Program-made: the position numbers and the translations under genes
Part shown: positions 1-9,474 of the stretch, one piece after another
Layout of the letters: each line of letters starts with the position of its first letter
Numbering within the stretch: position 1 is the stretch's first letter
Assembly (NCBI RefSeq): GCF_005082145.1
Contig: NZ_CP034897.1
Coordinates: 496,001 to 560,000 of the forward strand
DNA from: Buchnera aphidicola (Aphis craccivora)
GTDB lineage: Bacteria > Pseudomonadota > Gammaproteobacteria > Enterobacterales > Enterobacteriaceae
Direction of reading: 5' to 3'
Length of the DNA: 64,000 nucleotides
Notes under the pieces: model-generated
What the model was told of the DNA's origin: nothing
Seen by the model: only the letters and a program-made list of their open reading frames with translations
The model's database searches: none

Positions 1-2
1 AA

Positions 3-818
3 ATTACACAATATTCAAATTTATTTAATAAAGAAAACAAAAATAATACTTTTTTAATAAGTGATAAAATATGCATTTTAAAAAAAAATTATAGATTTAA
101 AACAAATTCGGGAATTGATATATTGTCAAATTCAATTAATCAAAATAAAAAAGAAATTTTTATTAAATTATTTAATAATTTAATAAAAAATGTTTTCTTT
201 TATGAAACTAATTGTGAAAATCAATATGAAAAAATGATAAATAAAATTATTTTTTATAATAAAGAATATTGGGATAAAATAGAAAGAAAAGAAAATATAA
301 AAGAAATTATAAAAAGGTTTAAAGCACATCAAACATTGTGCGTTATAAAAGATGGTCCATTTGGAATAAAACACATAAACAAAACTTTAGAAAATATAAT
401 GTATAAAAAAAATATTATTAAAAAATATTTTTATATTAACAATCAAATATGGTATTTAGGAAAACCCATTATTATCACAAAAAATAATAAATATTTAAAT
501 TTATCTAATGGTGATATAGGAATTACTAATTTTGATCAGCAACAAAAACTACAAGTATGTTTTTTAAAAGATAATAATAGTACGAAATGTATTCCGGTTG
601 ATTTACTAGAAAACTATGAAACTGCTTGGTGTATTACTGTTCATAAAGCGCAAGGTTCTGAATTTAATCAAACAACATTAATACTACCAAATACAGATTT
701 AAAAATTTTAAATAAAGAAATTTTATATACAGCAGTTACAAGATCTCGAAAAATATTAAGTATTTTTTCAAATAAAAAAATATTTATTAAAACAGCAAAA
801 AAAAATAAAATTTTTTAA
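3..818 (+). CDS. recD: Exodeoxyribonuclease V alpha subunit RecD, 3' part
   Basis: This is the C-terminal part of the RecD helicase, the 5'-3' motor of the RecBCD nuclease that processes DNA double-strand ends. The frame is open from the left edge of the window, so the gene starts outside it; the TTG at 123 is internal. Visible superfamily 1 helicase features are CILKKNYRF early on, then motif V (ITVHKAQGSEF) and motif VI (LYTAVTRSRK) close to the end. It converges on argA with 4 bases between the stops, the same recD/argA arrangement as in E. coli. A run of nine A lies at 80-88. The identification is firm; the N-terminal half is not visible. Confidence 0.93.
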   Translation: MTQYSNLFNKENKNNTFLISDKICILKKNYRFKTNSGIDILSNSINQNKKEIFIKLFNNLIKNVFFYETNCENQYEKMINKIIFYNKEYWDKIERKENIKEIIKRFKAHQTLCVIKDGPFGIKHINKTLENIMYKKNIIKKYFYINNQIWYLGKPIIITKNNKYLNLSNGDIGITNFDQQQKLQVCFLKDNNSTKCIPVDLLENYETAWCITVHKAQGSEFNQTTLILPNTDLKILNKEILYTAVTRSRKILSIFSNKKIFIKTAKKNKIF

Positions 819-822
819 TATA

Positions 823-2151
823 TTAAAATAAATCCATCATTAAAATTTTAGAACAACGTTGATAATTATACATTTTTTTCTTACTTTCAGGCAGTTTGTC
901 AACACTTACAACAACAAATCCTCTTTCTTGAAACCAATGAATACTATGTGTAGTAAGTACAAATATTTTTTTTAAATTTATTTTTTTTGCATTTAATTTA
1001 ATTTTTTTAAGTAACCAGTCACCTCTAGAAGAATTACGATAATCAGGATGCACCGCAACACATGCCATTTCTCCCAAATTTTCTTTAAAAAAAGGATACA
1101 GTGCAGCGCATGCAATAGTTAAGTTATCACGCTCAATAATTGTAAATTTATCTACTTCCATTTCTAATTGCTCTCTTGATCTGCGAACTAAAATTCCTTT
1201 TTTTTCTAAAGGTCGAATTAATTCTAAAATTCCCCCAATGTCATTAATATTAGCTTGCCTAATTTTTTCTGCAGACTCCATAACCATTTGTGTTCCAATA
1301 CCATCACGAGAAAATAATTCCTGTAATAAAGCTCCATTTTTATGATAGCTAATTAAATGACTTCTATTTACACCATTTTTGCAAGCTTTTATAGATCCCC
1401 TTAAAAATCGAATTGTTGAAGAAATATAATCTCCATTTTTTTCTAATTTTACAATCTTATTATTTATATCATCAGGTAGTAATTCTGAAATAGTTTTTCC
1501 CTGATCATCAAGAACTCCTTGATTACTACAAAAACCTATCATTTTTTCTGCTTTTAACTTAATACTAACTTGCGTAGCAATTTCTTCAGAAGTTAAATTA
1601 AAACTTTCTCCTGTAACAGAAACTGCAACAGGACCAATTAAAACTATAGCACCATTTGTTAATTGACAATCAATAGCTTTTTTATCAATTCTTCTGATTC
1701 GACCAGTATGTATATAATCTATCCCATCATCTATACCTAACGGTTGTGCAATAATAAAGTTACCGCTTACAACATTAATATTTGCTCCTTGTAGAGGAGT
1801 ATTACTTAAACTCATTGAAAGACGAGCAGTAATATCAAGTTGTAATCTTCCTGCTGCTTGTTTAACTTGTTCTAAGCATAGCAAATTAGTAACACGTACA
1901 TATTTATGATATATTATTTCAATTTTATTTTCATTTAAATTTGAATTAATTTGAGGACAAGCTCCATATACTACTACTAATCGAATACCTAAACTATGTA
2001 ACAAACCAATATCGTTAATAATACCAAAAAAATTTCCATATTTAATTGCTTCACCGCTTAGCATAATTACAAATGTTTTTCCACGGTGAGCATTAATGTA
2101 AGGAACGCTATGGCGAAAACCCTGAACTAATTCAGTAGTGCGCTCTTTCAT
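823..2151 (-). CDS. argA: N-acetylglutamate synthase
   Basis: ArgA transfers acetyl from acetyl-CoA to glutamate, the first committed step of arginine synthesis, in the cytosol. The 442-residue protein is full length (E. coli 443). An amino-acid-kinase-like domain fills roughly residues 20-280 ([17 protein letters not shown] is very close to E. coli), and a GNAT acetyltransferase domain fills 295-442 ([21 protein letters not shown]). A ribosome site AGAGGA lies just upstream of the ATG. One oddity is Cys at residue 65 in VVYGACPQI, where E. coli, as I recall it, has Arg. The gene is monocistronic here and converges on recD. Confidence 0.97.
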   Translation of the reverse strand: MKERTTELVQGFRHSVPYINAHRGKTFVIMLSGEAIKYGNFFGIINDIGLLHSLGIRLVVVYGACPQINSNLNENKIEIIYHKYVRVTNLLCLEQVKQAAGRLQLDITARLSMSLSNTPLQGANINVVSGNFIIAQPLGIDDGIDYIHTGRIRRIDKKAIDCQLTNGAIVLIGPVAVSVTGESFNLTSEEIATQVSIKLKAEKMIGFCSNQGVLDDQGKTISELLPDDINNKIVKLEKNGDYISSTIRFLRGSIKACKNGVNRSHLISYHKNGALLQELFSRDGIGTQMVMESAEKIRQANINDIGGILELIRPLEKKGILVRRSREQLEMEVDKFTIIERDNLTIACAALYPFFKENLGEMACVAVHPDYRNSSRGDWLLKKIKLNAKKINLKKIFVLTTHSIHWFQERGFVVVSVDKLPESKKKMYNYQRCSKILMMDLF

Positions 2152-2357
2152 GATAATCCTCTTGCTTTTTAAATCGAACCTATATATTATTTTTTAAATA
2201 AAAATAAGATTTATATTATTTAAATTAAGATAATTAAATTATATAATACCAATGTCAAATACATCATATGATAAAATTTTTAAAAATAAAAATTTTATCA
2301 TCAAAAATGATTTAAATATTATAAAATTTGGATGATTTTTTAAGATAGAGGTGTTTT

Positions 2358-2434
<77 letters not shown>

Positions 2435-2553
2435 TCAGTCAGTAAAGAATACATCTTTAATAAAAAAAATGCAACCTTTTTTTTAAAAAACATGTTTATT
2501 TTTTAATATATTTACTTGTTTAAATAAATTTAACAATATTTAATAATATTACT

Positions 2554-3666
2554 ATGATTAATTACAATATTTTTAAAATTCAAAATAATGAAAATATAAG
2601 TAAAATAATAATAAATATAATGCTTATATTTATCATTTCATGTAATAATTATGATTTTAATCAAGGTCAACAATATCAAAAAAAATTAATTAAAAATTTT
2701 ACTGAAACAAAAAGAATAAATATTAAAACTAAATTAGTTAATCAAAAAGATTTTATTCTACAATTAGAAAAAATTAAAAAATTTTCTCCAAGTTTATATT
2801 TAAAAAATTTTGTTCTTTACAATAGTATTAAAAAATGGTTAAAAACATCAGATTTTAATACATTGAGTCAATTCGAAATTAAAATGTTTCAAATGAAAGG
2901 AGTAGACAATTATGGCAATGTTAAAATTACTGGATACTATACACCAATAGTTCAAGCTAGAAAAATAAAAAAAGATAACTTTATTTACCCGATATATCAA
3001 ATGCCATCTATTTTTAAAAAAAATCAAGTTTTACCACAAAGAAAAGAGATATATAATGGTATTTTAAAAAAAAAATATATTTTAGCTTATAGCAATTCTT
3101 TAATAGACAATTTCATTATGGAAATTCAAGGAAGTGGTTTTGTAGATTACGGCAAAGGAAATTCATTAACTTTTTTTAGTTATTCAAAAAAAAACAATTG
3201 GCCTTATACAAGCATAGGAAAAATTTTAATAAAACGAGGTGAAATAGATAAAAAAAATATTTCTATGCAAAGTATTAAAAATTGGTGCAGTAAACATACA
3301 GATTTAGAAGTTCAAAAATTACTTGAAGAAAACAAATCTTTTGTTTTTTTTAAAGAAACTAAAAAAAAAGAAGTATTTGGATCTAGTTCTGTACCATTAA
3401 TCGCAAAATCAGCTATAGCTGTAGACAAATCTATAATTAAAAATGGTAGTGTTTTATTAGTACAAATACCTTTACTTAATGAAAAAGGCGTTTTTATTCA
3501 TAAATATGAAATGCGATTATTATTGGCATTAGATGTAGGAGGAATGATTAAAGGACAGCATTTTGATATTTATCAGGGTATTGGAGAAAAAGCGGGTATA
3601 CAAGCAGGCTTTTATAATCACTATGGGAATGCTTGGATATTAAAAACAAATTTTAAAAATAACTAA
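2554..3666 (+). CDS. mltA: Membrane-bound lytic murein transglycosylase A
   Basis: MltA cleaves the glycan strand of peptidoglycan, forming 1,6-anhydro-muropeptides, from an outer-membrane lipid anchor. The protein has 370 residues (E. coli 365). The N-terminus carries a hydrophobic stretch ending in a lipobox-like IISC at residue 32. The body has GYYTPIVQA and ends with the 3D domain [20 protein letters not shown], which holds the catalytic Asp of the family, then [14 protein letters not shown] later ATG at 2620 would leave almost no n-region before the lipobox, so the first ATG is preferred. The amiC gene that lies nearby in E. coli is missing. Confidence 0.95.
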   Translation: MINYNIFKIQNNENISKIIINIMLIFIISCNNYDFNQGQQYQKKLIKNFTETKRINIKTKLVNQKDFILQLEKIKKFSPSLYLKNFVLYNSIKKWLKTSDFNTLSQFEIKMFQMKGVDNYGNVKITGYYTPIVQARKIKKDNFIYPIYQMPSIFKKNQVLPQRKEIYNGILKKKYILAYSNSLIDNFIMEIQGSGFVDYGKGNSLTFFSYSKKNNWPYTSIGKILIKRGEIDKKNISMQSIKNWCSKHTDLEVQKLLEENKSFVFFKETKKKEVFGSSSVPLIAKSAIAVDKSIIKNGSVLLVQIPLLNEKGVFIHKYEMRLLLALDVGGMIKGQHFDIYQGIGEKAGIQAGFYNHYGNAWILKTNFKNN

Positions 3667-3677
3667 ATATTAAAAAT

Positions 3678-4157
3678 ATGAATATTATTCAATCCGGAAT
3701 TACAAATAAAACAGCATCAATTGCGATAATTATTTCTCGATTTAATCAATTTATTAATAATCACTTATTATCTGGAGCGCTAGATACATTAATTAGATTA
3801 GGGCAAATCAAAAAAGAAAATATTTTAAAAATATATGTTCCTGGAACTTATGAAATACCTATAATAGCAAATTATATTGCAAAACATAAAAAATATAATG
3901 CTATTATTGCAATAGGAACAATTATTAAAGGCAGTACAGATCATTTTAAGTATATTGCAAGTGATACATATAATAATCTTTCTCGAATCAGTATGAAATA
4001 TTTTATTCCAATTACATTAGGAATATTAACTACAAATAATCTAGAACAATCTATTGAAAGATCAGGTTTAAAAATGGGTAATAAAGGATCTGAAGCTGCG
4101 TTAGCAGCATTAGAAATGATTAATATTATTGAAAAATTAAAAAAAAGTAATGATTAA
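3678..4157 (+). CDS. ribH: 6,7-dimethyl-8-ribityllumazine synthase
   Basis: This enzyme condenses 5-amino-6-ribitylaminouracil with dihydroxybutanone phosphate to give lumazine, the penultimate riboflavin step. It is called ribE in E. coli nomenclature. The 159 residues match the 156-residue E. coli enzyme along the whole length. Key motifs are ISRFNQFIN (aromatic substrate residue), PGTYEIP, and AIGTIIKGSTDHF with the catalytic His, then GNKGSEAALAALEMIN. It starts 11 bases after mltA and 3 bases before thiL, so the genes are probably co-transcribed. Riboflavin is a vitamin that Buchnera is known to be able to make. Confidence 0.97.
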   Translation: MNIIQSGITNKTASIAIIISRFNQFINNHLLSGALDTLIRLGQIKKENILKIYVPGTYEIPIIANYIAKHKKYNAIIAIGTIIKGSTDHFKYIASDTYNNLSRISMKYFIPITLGILTTNNLEQSIERSGLKMGNKGSEAALAALEMINIIEKLKKSND

Positions 4158-4160
4158 ATC

Positions 4161-5129
4161 ATGAAATATAATGAATTTGAAATTATTTCTCATTTTTTTA
4201 ATAAGCACAAAAAAAAAGAAAAAAACCTTATTAAAGGTATTGGAGACGATAGCGCATTAATTAAAATACCAAAAAATAATATTCTTGCGATTAGTACTGA
4301 TACTTTAGTAGAAGGAACGCATTTTTTTAAAAACATAACTCCTGAAAATTTAGCTTATAAAACAATTGCTGTAAACCTGAGCGATTTAGCTGCTATGGGA
4401 GCACTTCCTAAATGGATAACACTTTCTATTACTATGCCTAAATCAAACAATAAATGGTTAAAATGTTTTAGTGAAAATTTTTTTAAAATTTTAAATCAAT
4501 ATAAAATTACACTTATAGGCGGAGATACTAACTGTGGTCCTTTAAGTATTACACTAAGTGTTTATGGTTTAATTCAAGGAAAAAAGACATTATTAAGAAA
4601 AAATGCTAAAGAGGGAGATTTAATATATGTTACAGGATGTCTTGGAGAAAGTGCTGCTGGTTTCTTTTTGCTTCAAAAAAAAAAAAAAATAGATATAAAA
4701 ATACAAAAATATTTAATTCAAAAACATCTTAATCCTATTCCTAGAATTTCTGAAGGTATAATATTAAGAAAATTTGCTAATGCAGCCATAGATATATCAG
4801 ATGGATTAGTTTCTGATTTAGGGCATATATTAGAAAAAAGTCAATGTGGAGCTGATATAGAACTAAATAAATTACCTATTTCTAAAAAATTAACGAATAA
4901 TTTTAAAAAAAATAATTATTTTGATTGGGCATTATATTTTGGAGAAGACTATGAATTATGTTTTACGGTTTCTAAAAAAAACATTAAAAAATTAAATTTT
5001 GCTATTAAAAAACATTTAATTCAATGTAAACACATTGGATATATTACTTCAAAAGAAAAAGGCTTTAATTTAATAGAAAATAATAAAAAAATTAATTTTA
5101 AAAAAACTGGTTTTAATCACTTTAATTAA
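4161..5129 (+). CDS. thiL: Thiamine-monophosphate kinase
   Basis: ThiL phosphorylates thiamine monophosphate to the cofactor thiamine diphosphate. The 322 residues (E. coli 325) contain the family motifs GIGDDSAL, STDTLVEGTHF, AVNLSDLAAMGA, IGGDTNCGPLS and DISDGLVSDLGHILE, so the ATP/Mg site looks complete. No other thiamine gene lies in the window, which suggests salvage of thiamine monophosphate rather than synthesis. A run of about 15 A from 4675 encodes consecutive Lys residues near residue 173 and could cause polymerase slippage. The other A-rich stretches in this gene are shorter. Order ribH-thiL-ribD-nusB differs from the E. coli order ribD-ribE-nusB-thiL. Confidence 0.96.
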   Translation: MKYNEFEIISHFFNKHKKKEKNLIKGIGDDSALIKIPKNNILAISTDTLVEGTHFFKNITPENLAYKTIAVNLSDLAAMGALPKWITLSITMPKSNNKWLKCFSENFFKILNQYKITLIGGDTNCGPLSITLSVYGLIQGKKTLLRKNAKEGDLIYVTGCLGESAAGFFLLQKKKKIDIKIQKYLIQKHLNPIPRISEGIILRKFANAAIDISDGLVSDLGHILEKSQCGADIELNKLPISKKLTNNFKKNNYFDWALYFGEDYELCFTVSKKNIKKLNFAIKKHLIQCKHIGYITSKEKGFNLIENNKKINFKKTGFNHFN

Positions 5130-5157
5130 AATAATTTTTAAAAATTTTTGGTAAAAT

Positions 5158-5601
5158 ATGAAAAAAACATTGTATATGAAACGAGCAATACAACTTAGTA
5201 AATTAGGAGAATTTACAACTGCTCCAAATCCTAATGTTGGTTGTGTAATTGTCAATAACGATCATATTGTTGGAGAAGGATGGCATAAAAAATATGGAGA
5301 TAATCATGCTGAAGTTAACGCATTAAATATGGCTGGAAAAAAAGCAAAAGGAGGAACAGCATATATTACATTAGAACCATGTAATCACTTTGGAAAAACA
5401 CCGCCATGCTGTGATGCTTTAATTAACGCTGGAATAGTTCATGTAATAATATCAAATTTAGATCCCAATCCAAAAGTATCTGGAAAAGGGGTTATTTATC
5501 TTAAAAAAAATAATATTTCTGTAGAAATAGGTTTATTATCGAAAGAATCTAAAAAATATAATAAAGGTTTTTTTAAACGTATGAATACTGGATTTCCATG
5601 A
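5158..5601 (+). CDS. ribD: RibD deaminase domain (separate ORF, ribD1)
   Basis: This half deaminates the pyrimidine intermediate of riboflavin synthesis (diaminohydroxyphosphoribosylaminopyrimidine deaminase). It has 147 residues and corresponds to the N-terminal domain of the 367-residue bifunctional E. coli RibD. The zinc and catalytic motif HAEVNAL and the second motif PCNHFGKTPPCCDAL are intact. It stops at an in-frame TGA (5599-5601) directly after MNTGFP. Reading through the TGA would continue [11 protein letters not shown] in the same frame, exactly where the reductase domain begins in E. coli. The ribD1/ribD2 split is, as I recall, also annotated in other Buchnera genomes. Confidence 0.93.
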   Translation: MKKTLYMKRAIQLSKLGEFTTAPNPNVGCVIVNNDHIVGEGWHKKYGDNHAEVNALNMAGKKAKGGTAYITLEPCNHFGKTPPCCDALINAGIVHVIISNLDPNPKVSGKGVIYLKKNNISVEIGLLSKESKKYNKGFFKRMNTGFP

Positions 5602-5619
5602 ATTCAACTTAAATTAGCA

Positions 5620-6264
5620 ATGTCAATAGACGGAAGAATTGCAATGAAAACCGGTGAAAGTAAATGGATTACTTCTCAAGATTCGCGTCAAGATGTGCAA
5701 GTATTTCGCGCAAAAAGTTCAGCAATTTTAAGTACTAGTAAAACTATTATAAATGATAATGCGCAATTAACTGTTCGAAAAGAAGAATTTAATAAAAAAA
5801 TACTATCGCAATTTCCTGAAAAAAATTTTAAACATCCAATAAGAGTTATTATAGATAGTCAAAATAGAATAAACAAATCACATAAAATAATGAATACAAA
5901 AGAAAAAATTTTATTAATAAGATTAAAACAAGACGATGAATTATGGCCAGATAATGTAAAACAAATTATAATTAAACCATATAAAAAAAAAATTAACGTT
6001 CTATCTACATTAAAATTTTTAGGAGAGTTAGAAATTAACACTGTATGGATAGAAGCTGGTAGTAAATTATCTGGTGCGTTATTAAAGATGAAATTAATAG
6101 ATGAAATAATTATATATATCGCGCCCAAAATATTAGGGCACGAAGCAAAACCATTATTTTTTTTGAAAAATAACTTAAAGTTATTTGAATGTATTAAATT
6201 TAATTTTTTGAATTTAAAGAAAATAGGACCAGATATTAGATTAATATTAGAACCTCAAAAATAA
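5620..6264 (+). CDS. ribD: RibD reductase domain (separate ORF, ribD2)
   Basis: This half reduces the ribosylaminouracil phosphate with NADPH (5-amino-6-(5-phosphoribosylamino)uracil reductase). The frame is the same as the deaminase ORF, 18 bases after its TGA. The first ATG after the stop is at 5620 ([18 protein letters not shown]) and lacks an obvious ribosome site, so translation may depend on termination at 5601 or on TGA readthrough. The domain looks complete: [34 protein letters not shown] and APKILG. Five or so residues at the start of the first beta strand (IQLKLA) lie before this ATG and would be lost if it is the real start. Confidence 0.88.
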   Translation: MSIDGRIAMKTGESKWITSQDSRQDVQVFRAKSSAILSTSKTIINDNAQLTVRKEEFNKKILSQFPEKNFKHPIRVIIDSQNRINKSHKIMNTKEKILLIRLKQDDELWPDNVKQIIIKPYKKKINVLSTLKFLGELEINTVWIEAGSKLSGALLKMKLIDEIIIYIAPKILGHEAKPLFFLKNNLKLFECIKFNFLNLKKIGPDIRLILEPQK

Positions 6265-6284
6265 TAAAAAACTAGGAAAATGTT

Positions 6285-6707
6285 ATGATAAATCCATATT
6301 TTCGAAGAAAAGCGCGTGCTTGTGCTTTACAAATGCTTTACTCTTGGGAAATTTCTCAAAACAATATTAAAGATAATACAATAGAATTTTTAAAAGAAAA
6401 AAACAAAAGAAATATTGACTTAGAATATTTTTATGATTTAATTTTTGGAATCACTCATAACTGTGAAAATATAGATAATTTAATGAAACCATATTTGTCA
6501 CGTTCACTCAAAAAAATAGGACAAGTAGAGAAAGCTATTCTTAGAATTTCATTCTATGAACTATATAAAAGAAATGATATACCTTATAAAGTTTCTATTA
6601 ATGAAGGTATCGAATTAGCTAAATTATTTGGATCAGAAGATAGTCATAAGTTTATTAATGGAGTTTTAGATAAAGCTGCATTAAAAATAATCAAAGAAAA
6701 AAAATAA
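6285..6707 (+). CDS. nusB: Transcription antitermination factor NusB
   Basis: NusB binds boxA RNA together with ribosomal protein S10 and helps assemble the antitermination complex on rRNA transcripts. The 140 residues (E. coli 139) open with [20 protein letters not shown] and include [14 protein letters not shown] and [27 protein letters not shown], all typical. AGGA sits ahead of the ATG. It is the last plus-strand gene before the convergent dxs. Its presence fits the boxA-like element near 40.08 kb in the 23S leader and rpsJ near 57.5 kb. Confidence 0.97.
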   Translation: MINPYFRRKARACALQMLYSWEISQNNIKDNTIEFLKEKNKRNIDLEYFYDLIFGITHNCENIDNLMKPYLSRSLKKIGQVEKAILRISFYELYKRNDIPYKVSINEGIELAKLFGSEDSHKFINGVLDKAALKIIKEKK

Positions 6708-6735
6708 AATTATATGCTAAAATGCTTTGACAATC

Positions 6736-8499
6736 TTAAAATGATGATGAAATCCAAGAAAAAATTTTTTTTTCAATTCCTTGAGCATCTAATTCATAAT
6801 TATGTCTAATTTCTTGTTGACTACCTTGAGAAATAAACATATCTGGAACTCCAATATTTAATACTGGAAGTAAAATTTTTTTTATCATAATAAATTCATT
6901 TACCGAACTACCTGCTCCCCCTGAAATAATTCCTTCTTCAATAGTAACAAAAAATTTATATTGAGAAGATAACTCTATAATGATATTAGTATCTAATGGC
7001 TTAACAAATCGCATATCAACTAATGTTGCATTTAAATTATTTGCAGCTAATAAAGCTTCTTCTAATAAAACACCAAAATTTAAAATGGCTATTTCTTGAC
7101 CAACTCTTTTTAGAATAGATTTTCCTAGTGGTATTATATTCATTGGAGCTAATGGTACTCCTACTCCCTTTCCTTTAGGATATCTTACTACAGTTGGGCC
7201 TTTTTTATACATATATCCAGTATACAACATTTGCCTACATTCATTTTCATTGCTTGGAGTCATAATTACAAGACCAGGAATACATCTTAAATAAGCTAAA
7301 TCAAATACACCTTGATGTGTAGGACCATCATTTCCTACTATCCCCGCTCTATCAATAGCAAATAAAACAGATAATTTTTGTAAGGCAACATCATGTATAA
7401 TTTGATCATAAGCACGCTGTAAAAAAGTAGAATAAATTGAAACAACTGGATTATACCCTGCAGCAGCCAAACCAGCTGCAAAAGTAACCGCATGCTGTTC
7501 AGCAATAGCAACGTCAAAATATTGATTAGGAAACAAACGAGAAAAATTCAACATACCTGAACCTTCACACATCGCAGGTGTAATTGCTATTAGTTTTTTA
7601 TCAACACTTGCTATTTCACATAACCAAGAACCAAAAACTTCTGAATAAGTAATAGTTTTATTAAAAGACGAAAGACTATTTTGCGGAATTGTGTGCCATT
7701 TAATGGGATCTAATTCTGCTGGAAGATAACCTTTTCCTTTTTTAGTAATTAAATGTAACAAACAACTGCCTTTTTTGTTTTTTATGTCTTTTAAAATATT
7801 AATTAAATAAAAAATATTATGGCCATCAAAAGGTCCTAAATATTGAAAAGATAAGTTTTCAAAAAACGAATTTTTTAATATATCATTATATTTAATATTT
7901 TTTAAATTTTTTAAATGTTTACTTAAAGCACCTGTATTTTTAGAAATAGACATATCATTATCATTTAAAATAACTAATAAATCAGGTTGTATTTCACCAG
8001 CATGATTCATAGCTTCAAAAGCCATACCAGAAGTCATTGCTCCATCGCCAATAACACAAATAGTTTTTCTATTTTTTCCTTCTTTTTGAGCTGCAATAGA
8101 TAAACCCAAACCTGCGCTAATGGAAGTAGAAGAATGACCTGTTCCAAAAACATCAAATTGACTTTCTTCACGAAAAGGAAATGGATGTAAACCATTTTTC
8201 TTTCTAATGTTAATTATTTTTTTTGCTCTTTCAGTTAAAATTTTATGCGGATAAGATTGATGACCTATATCCCATAACAAATTATCAAATGGAGTATTGT
8301 AAACATAGTGTAAAGCAACCGTGATTTCAACTACACCTAATCCAGATGCACAATGACCCTCTGTAATAAAAATTATATCCAATAAATATCTTCGTAATTC
8401 ACAGCACAATTGAGGTAATTTTTCAACTGGTAAATATCGCAAACTTTTAACTGAATCAGCTAAAAATAACGTTGGATATTTTTTAATATCAAAATTCAT
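6736..8499 (-). CDS. dxs: 1-deoxy-D-xylulose-5-phosphate synthase
   Basis: Dxs is the thiamine-diphosphate enzyme that joins pyruvate and glyceraldehyde 3-phosphate at the start of the MEP isoprenoid pathway. The 587 residues are shorter than E. coli (620). Motifs are GHCASGLG near residue 50, [12 protein letters not shown], the ThDP motif GDGAMTSGM near 152, [15 protein letters not shown] with the catalytic Glu, and THQGVFDL. About 30 residues present in E. coli between GALNNHL and FEELGF are missing here after GALSKHLKN. That stretch is a surface linker in the family, so the enzyme is probably still active. It sits immediately downstream of ispA, 19 bases away. Confidence 0.97.
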   Translation of the reverse strand: MNFDIKKYPTLFLADSVKSLRYLPVEKLPQLCCELRRYLLDIIFITEGHCASGLGVVEITVALHYVYNTPFDNLLWDIGHQSYPHKILTERAKKIINIRKKNGLHPFPFREESQFDVFGTGHSSTSISAGLGLSIAAQKEGKNRKTICVIGDGAMTSGMAFEAMNHAGEIQPDLLVILNDNDMSISKNTGALSKHLKNLKNIKYNDILKNSFFENLSFQYLGPFDGHNIFYLINILKDIKNKKGSCLLHLITKKGKGYLPAELDPIKWHTIPQNSLSSFNKTITYSEVFGSWLCEIASVDKKLIAITPAMCEGSGMLNFSRLFPNQYFDVAIAEQHAVTFAAGLAAAGYNPVVSIYSTFLQRAYDQIIHDVALQKLSVLFAIDRAGIVGNDGPTHQGVFDLAYLRCIPGLVIMTPSNENECRQMLYTGYMYKKGPTVVRYPKGKGVGVPLAPMNIIPLGKSILKRVGQEIAILNFGVLLEEALLAANNLNATLVDMRFVKPLDTNIIIELSSQYKFFVTIEEGIISGGAGSSVNEFIMIKKILLPVLNIGVPDMFISQGSQQEIRHNYELDAQGIEKKIFSWISSSF

Positions 8500-8518
8500 T
8501 AGGAACTCATTATTAAAT

Positions 8519-9409
8519 TCATTTCGAGCGTTGAATTATAAAATCTGTTAACGATTCTAACTTATTTATAATAAAGCATTTTTTTTTTAAAATTTTTAAA
8601 ATACACAATGCTTCCTGGTATAAAATTTTTATTTTTTTTTGAGATTGATTCATTCCAATTAAATATGGATATGTACTATATATATTTTGATTCTCATTTT
8701 TTTTTATTTTTTTAGTATCATTTTTAAAATCAAAAATATCATCTTGAATTTGAAATGCTAAACCAATAACAACAGAAAAACGATCTAATAACAATAATAT
8801 TTTTTTAGAAAAAAAATTTGAAGATAAATATGATAGCCGAACAGAAGATCTAATTAAAAATGCAGTTTTATATAAATTAATTTTTTCTAATTCAGTAATA
8901 TTGAGTTCTTTTGTATCTTTTTGCAAATCTAATGTTTGTCCGATACACATACCAGAAGAACCAATAGAATAAGATAATTCAGAAATAATTTTTATACGTT
9001 TTTTATCAGAAACACCAGGCATAATATGTGTAGATAAAACATTAAATGCTAAACTTTGTAAAGCATCTCCAGCAAGTATAGCAAAATTTTCACCATATTT
9101 TACATGACAAGATAGCTTTCCTCTTCTAAAATAATCATTATCAATACATGGCAAATCATCATGAATTAAAGAATAAGAATGAATTAACTCAATAGCTATA
9201 GATATTATATCTAATGTAATGATGTTTACTTTGAACATTTCTCCAATAATGTAAACCAAACATGAACGTAATCTTTTTCCTCCTGTTAAAGTTCCATATT
9301 TCATAGATTTTATAAGAATTGAACTCTGAAAAGGCAAACTATTTAATAAATCAAGTAATTTTTCATCTATGCGATTTTGATAAAAATTATAAAAGTCAGA
9401 AAAATTCAC
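8519..9409 (-). CDS. ispA: Farnesyl diphosphate synthase
   Basis: IspA condenses isopentenyl diphosphate with dimethylallyl and geranyl diphosphate to farnesyl diphosphate. The 296 residues (E. coli 299) include GGKRLR, the first Asp-rich motif HDDLPCID followed by RRGKLSCH, and the second Asp-rich motif [10 protein letters not shown]. The start is GTG (9407-9409). It is the upstream member of the ispA-dxs pair, as in E. coli; the xseB gene that precedes it there is absent. Several long T-runs on the plus strand give Lys-rich segments near the C-terminus. Confidence 0.96.
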   Translation of the reverse strand: MNFSDFYNFYQNRIDEKLLDLLNSLPFQSSILIKSMKYGTLTGGKRLRSCLVYIIGEMFKVNIITLDIISIAIELIHSYSLIHDDLPCIDNDYFRRGKLSCHVKYGENFAILAGDALQSLAFNVLSTHIMPGVSDKKRIKIISELSYSIGSSGMCIGQTLDLQKDTKELNITELEKINLYKTAFLIRSSVRLSYLSSNFFSKKILLLLDRFSVVIGLAFQIQDDIFDFKNDTKKIKKNENQNIYSTYPYLIGMNQSQKKIKILYQEALCILKILKKKCFIINKLESLTDFIIQRSK

Positions 9410-9474
9410 ATTTAAAAACCTAAAAATTAAAAAAATAATTAATATAAAATTTTATTAATTATACTATATAAATA

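Noticed and set aside
123..125. TTG as start of a 231-residue protein
   Set aside because: The same frame is open to the left edge and the upstream codons match RecD.
5599..5601. TGA as selenocysteine or as Trp under a changed genetic code
   Set aside because: No selenocysteine element is visible, RibD needs no selenocysteine here, and other genes in the window end in TGA (for example adk), so TGA is a normal stop.
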